Of a DNA stretch of 64,000 nucleotides, positions 61,237 through 64,000 are shown piece after piece. Both the position numbers and the translations under genes were made by a program. Numbering within the stretch: the stretch's first letter is position 1; each line of letters opens with the position of its first letter. Below the pieces are notes generated by a model. It worked only from the letters and a program-made list of their open reading frames with translations. It was not told the origin of the DNA and did no database searches. Source of the DNA: Natronincola ferrireducens (GTDB lineage Bacteria > Bacillota > Clostridia > Peptostreptococcales > Natronincolaceae); NCBI RefSeq assembly GCF_900100845.1, contig NZ_FNFP01000001.1:1116001-1180000 (forward strand), read 5' to 3'.

Positions 61237-61268
61237 AAAAAAGTTCAGTTTTGTTACTGAACTTTTTT
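61237..61268. terminator. bidirectional terminator between DUF421 and channel genes
   Basis: AAAAAAGTTCAG at 61237-61248 pairs with CTGAACTTTTTT at 61257-61268; the right arm reaches into the stop codon of the channel gene. Confidence 0.88.
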
Positions 61269-62568
61269 ACTGATCTTCTTCAATGGATTTAATTGATTTT
61301 CCAGCAGGAAGATTTAGCATTCTACTTTTAGGTTCATATATTTTTTGTGCAGCATAAATACCATGATGTCCTGAAAAAATGAAACTAATGAGACAGGCAA
61401 TAAAAAAATAGCTCATACCTTGGCCATCGAAGATTTCAAGACTAAAAAGAAAGGCAGAAATGGGTACATTAGCTGCCCCTGAGAATACAGCAATCATACC
61501 CACAGCTGCAAGAAAAGAAGTTGGCAATCCTACTATGGTAGATAGAGTATTTCCTAAGGTGGCCCCCATAAAGAAAAGAGGGATTACCTCACCACCACGA
61601 AAACCAGTCCCCATTGTGATGGCAGTGAATACAATTTTACCTAAAAAAGCGAAGGTAGGAACATCTCCCTCAAAAGCTCTTTCAACCATTGGTAAACCAC
61701 GACCAAGATAATCTCGAGAGCCTATTAGATAGGTCAATCCTATAAGGATAATTCCTCCCACAAAGGCTCTTAACATAAGATTTTTTAAATATTTATCAGA
61801 TAAGGTTTTAATTTCATGTCTTAATTGACTGTATACAACACTAGTAAAGCCAAAAATAATGGATAACCCTACAACTTTTATAAGGTTAATTGTATTAATA
61901 TCTGGAATGTTTTTTATAGTAAAGTGTTCATGCTGAATGCCCCATGCTGTTGCTACATAATGACCTACAAAGCTAGCAACAAAACAGGGAATTAAGGCTT
62001 CATATTTTGTTTTACCTATGGAGATGGCTTCCATACCAAAAATAGTACCTGCTATAGGGGCACCAAAAGCCGAGCCAAACCCACCACTTACTCCACTAAT
62101 AATTAAAATTCTACGATCTATTTTATTAATTTTCAATAAGCGATTTACTCCTTCTGATATACTTGCCCCCATCTGTATGGCAGCACCTTCTCTACCTGTT
62201 GAACCACCAAATAGATGGGTAATAAATGTGCATATGAAGACGATAGGTCCCATCCTTAGGGGAACCTCTCCTTGACCATGGTGAATATGCTCTAGAATCA
62301 AATCATTTCCTTTACGGGAACCTTTACCATAATACATATAAATGTAGCCTATGACGATACCTCCCAAAGGGAGAAAGAATAATGTAAAATGATTTGCTTC
62401 CCGTACATCTGTGAGAAAATCATTTAAATTAATCAATAAAGCTGAGGTAGTACCTACAACTATACCAATAATGCTTCCCCATAAAATCCATTTTGAAAGG
62501 GTTAAAATAAATGTTACATGTCTAGCTTTTACGGTATGATTAAAAAATTTATCAGTTAAATAACCCAC
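61267..62568 (-). CDS. CLC family anion channel/antiporter, resembling the fluoride-exporting CLC-F group
   Basis: 433 residues from a GTG with AAAGGAG upstream. About ten membrane helices. The gating Glu is in GGSTGREGAAIQMG; GSAFGAPIAGTIFGMEAI and GFRGGEVIPLFFMGATLG line the anion path. The length and the segment KYEALIPCFVASFVGHYVA match fluoride-type CLCs as I remember them, which are shorter than ClcA-type Cl-/H+ antiporters. No fluoride riboswitch is recognised upstream, so chloride remains possible. The DUF1657 gene precedes it on the same strand. Confidence 0.88.
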   Translation of the reverse strand: MGYLTDKFFNHTVKARHVTFILTLSKWILWGSIIGIVVGTTSALLINLNDFLTDVREANHFTLFFLPLGGIVIGYIYMYYGKGSRKGNDLILEHIHHGQGEVPLRMGPIVFICTFITHLFGGSTGREGAAIQMGASISEGVNRLLKINKIDRRILIISGVSGGFGSAFGAPIAGTIFGMEAISIGKTKYEALIPCFVASFVGHYVATAWGIQHEHFTIKNIPDINTINLIKVVGLSIIFGFTSVVYSQLRHEIKTLSDKYLKNLMLRAFVGGIILIGLTYLIGSRDYLGRGLPMVERAFEGDVPTFAFLGKIVFTAITMGTGFRGGEVIPLFFMGATLGNTLSTIVGLPTSFLAAVGMIAVFSGAANVPISAFLFSLEIFDGQGMSYFFIACLISFIFSGHHGIYAAQKIYEPKSRMLNLPAGKSIKSIEEDQ

Positions 62569-62661
62569 GGTACTAGTACTCCTTTGTTAGAAGATAATCT
62601 ATCAATACTATGGTATATACAATAGTAGATTTTTCATCTTGTTTATCTAGATTTTTAGTAG

Positions 62662-62868
62662 TTAGTTCTTTTTGTTTAACTCATTATTTTGATTAAGATA
62701 CTCTAATCGTCCATTAAGAAATTCCATATGATCATCAAGATCATTTTTCATGCTATTAAACATATCCTTTGCCTGTTGTTCTTCAGTGGCTTGTGCCATC
62801 ATAGCATAGGTTCCTTTTACAGCTTCACAATATGCTATAACTTTTTCTAAATCTTTTTGAACTGTCAT
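62662..62868 (-). CDS. DUF1657 family small protein
   Basis: 68 residues: MTVQKDLEKVIAYCEAVKGTYAMM then ATEEQQAKDMF, a small helical bundle typical of DUF1657. These occur in spore-forming Firmicutes near DUF421 and spoVA-type genes, and the DUF421 gene is close by here. Function unknown. GGGAGAGG precedes the ATG on the minus strand. Confidence 0.85.
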   Translation of the reverse strand: MTVQKDLEKVIAYCEAVKGTYAMMAQATEEQQAKDMFNSMKNDLDDHMEFLNGRLEYLNQNNELNKKN

Positions 62869-63039
62869 CTAAACCTCTCCCTTTTATGCAAATTAGTTTA
62901 ACTTTAGTTTAACCAAAATATATTTTATAAATTCTATTATGAATAGCTCAAACACAGTAAAGGTTCAATAGGTTGTAGTGGCTTTGATATGACCTTGTTT
63001 TGATAAAAATTACATTTTTTTTCAAATGATCTACATTGT

Positions 63040-63069
63040 TTGCGACAGAAGGAAAAAATCCTGTATAAT
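63040..63069 (+). promoter_or_regulatory. promoter of sbcD
   Basis: TTGCGA at 63040-63045 and TATAAT at 63064-63069, spacer 18, 80 bases before the start codon. Confidence 0.65.
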
Positions 63070-63149
63070 AAATTAAAGTACATATAGATATCCCAATGAA
63101 ATAAAATCACGGTTTATATTATATATATTGTAAAGGAGATGAGGATTCC

Positions 63150-64000
63150 ATGAAAATACTTCATACTGGAGATTGGCATATAGGCAAGATTGTTAACGAG
63201 TTCAGCATGATAGAAGATCAAGAATTTGCCCTAGAGCAACTGATAGAGGTGGTTAAGGAGGAAAAGCCCAATGTCATTGTTATCGCTGGAGACATATATG
63301 ACAGAAGCATACCACCAGTGGAGGCTGTAGAGCTTTTAGATAGAATTTTCAGTACGATCCTACTGGATTTAAATACACCTATACTGGCTATAGCCGGCAA
63401 CCATGATAGTGCTGAAAGATTATCCTTTGCCAGCAGAGTACTAACTCAAAATGGTTTACATATAGCAGGGGGTTTTAGTAAGGAGATTAAAAAAATTACC
63501 CTAGAGGGGGATAAGGGGCCAGTTAATTTTTATTTACTGCCCTATGCCGATCCAAAGGAAATAAGACATGTCCTAGAAGATCACGATATAACCAACCATG
63601 ATAATGCCATGAAAAAAATAATAGATAGTATTAGGGAAGACATACAGGAAGGCACAAAAAATGTTTTAGTAGCCCACGGCTATATAACCAACATGAGGGA
63701 GAACAATGATGAAAATAAAGCTACGATAGAGATCCCCCTAGATGAGATTATGACCTCTGATTCTGAAAGACCATTAAGTATTGGGGGAACAGATATCATT
63801 AGGGGAGGGTATTTTGACTGTTTTCATTATACGGCCCTAGGTCATCTTCATGCTCCCCAAAGGGTGGGAAGCGATAGAATGAGGTACTCAGGCTCCCTAT
63901 TAAAGTATTCTTTTTCAGAAACCAATCATAAGAAGGGTGTTACCATAGTAAATATTGATGAAACAGGAGAAATATCTGTACAGATAAAGCAACTTAAGCC
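63150..64000 (+). CDS. sbcD: exonuclease SbcCD subunit D, 5' part (runs off the window)
   Basis: The ATG follows AAGGAGATGAGG. The 283 codons seen stay open to the last base. The Mre11-type metallophosphoesterase motifs are in order: ILHTGDWHIGK (motif I), VIAGDIYDRS (II), AGNHDSAERL (III), VAHGY (IV) and ALGHLHAPQ (V). With SbcC it forms a nuclease that cuts hairpins and DNA ends. The remainder, and probably sbcC, lie beyond the right edge. Confidence 0.95.
   Translation, partial: MKILHTGDWHIGKIVNEFSMIEDQEFALEQLIEVVKEEKPNVIVIAGDIYDRSIPPVEAVELLDRIFSTILLDLNTPILAIAGNHDSAERLSFASRVLTQNGLHIAGGFSKEIKKITLEGDKGPVNFYLLPYADPKEIRHVLEDHDITNHDNAMKKIIDSIREDIQEGTKNVLVAHGYITNMRENNDENKATIEIPLDEIMTSDSERPLSIGGTDIIRGGYFDCFHYTALGHLHAPQRVGSDRMRYSGSLLKYSFSETNHKKGVTIVNIDETGEISVQIKQLK

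Noticed and set aside
62940-63030. Fluoride riboswitch near the CLC-F-like gene
   Set aside because: Neither this stretch nor the 90 bases directly upstream of the channel start shows the conserved pseudoknot sequence.

Overview
The window reads as chromosomal DNA of an AT-rich, Gram-positive anaerobe of the class Clostridia. Ribosome binding sites are AGGAGG-like, AUA and AGA codons are common, there are many lipoproteins with Gram-positive lipoboxes, and the gene set includes degS/degU/degV, an anaerobic Ni-Fe CO dehydrogenase, DUF1657/DUF421 genes and TRAP sialate uptake. An Alkaliphilus- or Natronincola-like genus would fit, but that is a guess from gene content. Identifications are by eye from motifs; no searches were run.

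Layout. 0-6.3 kb: a small exported protein, a DegS/DegU-type two-component pair with a DegV protein, a LysR regulator, a CDF metal exporter and an unknown protein. 6.3-8.4 kb: a solitary CO dehydrogenase (cooS) of the CX2C D-cluster type. 8.7-10.2 kb: a ComEC-like metallo-beta-lactamase lipoprotein with a DUF3006 partner. 10.3-17.1 kb: a sialic-acid catabolic locus (nanA, nanE, TRAP transporter, ROK kinase, RpiR regulator). 17.6-26.5 kb: a GntR regulator, a BMP-type nucleoside ABC importer, a large propeller-PHP (DUF3604) protein and purine nucleoside phosphorylase. 26.6-27.1 kb: gene remnants. 27.2-30.9 kb: accBCDA behind a FapR-like operator. 31-41.4 kb: MATE exporter, tRNA-Leu(CAA), ECF sigma/anti-sigma pair, polA-coaE-lytic transglycosylase and a peptide-binding lipoprotein.

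41.5-49.0 kb is the most unusual part. A tRNA-Leu(GAG) gene is split: its 5' half, behind a perfect TTGACA-17-TATAAT promoter, lies at 41.53 kb, and its 3' half with terminator lies at 48.97 kb. The 7.4 kb between holds an intact paralogous tRNA-Leu(GAG), a five-gene biosynthetic-looking operon and a decayed stretch with four sets of 11-bp-phased direct repeats plus a relic of a tRNA-Leu(CAA) 3' end. The operon encodes a 62-residue Cys-rich peptide, a strong terminator just after it, a stand-alone RadC-like JAMM protein, two divergent E1/ThiF enzymes each with an N-terminal domain resembling a peptide-recognition (RRE/PqqD-like) fold, and a UvrA2-like ABC ATPase. I read it as a candidate undescribed RiPP system: peptide modified by ATP-dependent adenylation, possibly trimmed by the JAMM protein, with UvrA2 as self-protection.

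49-64 kb returns to ordinary content: a TPR-like membrane protein, a nitroreductase, a PAS histidine kinase/AraC-type response regulator pair followed by a flavinylated-type lipoprotein, a MacB-like ABC system with a large CARDB-type surface protein (its ATPase apparently starts at AUU), DUF421, a CLC-F-like channel, DUF1657 and the 5' part of sbcD running off the end.
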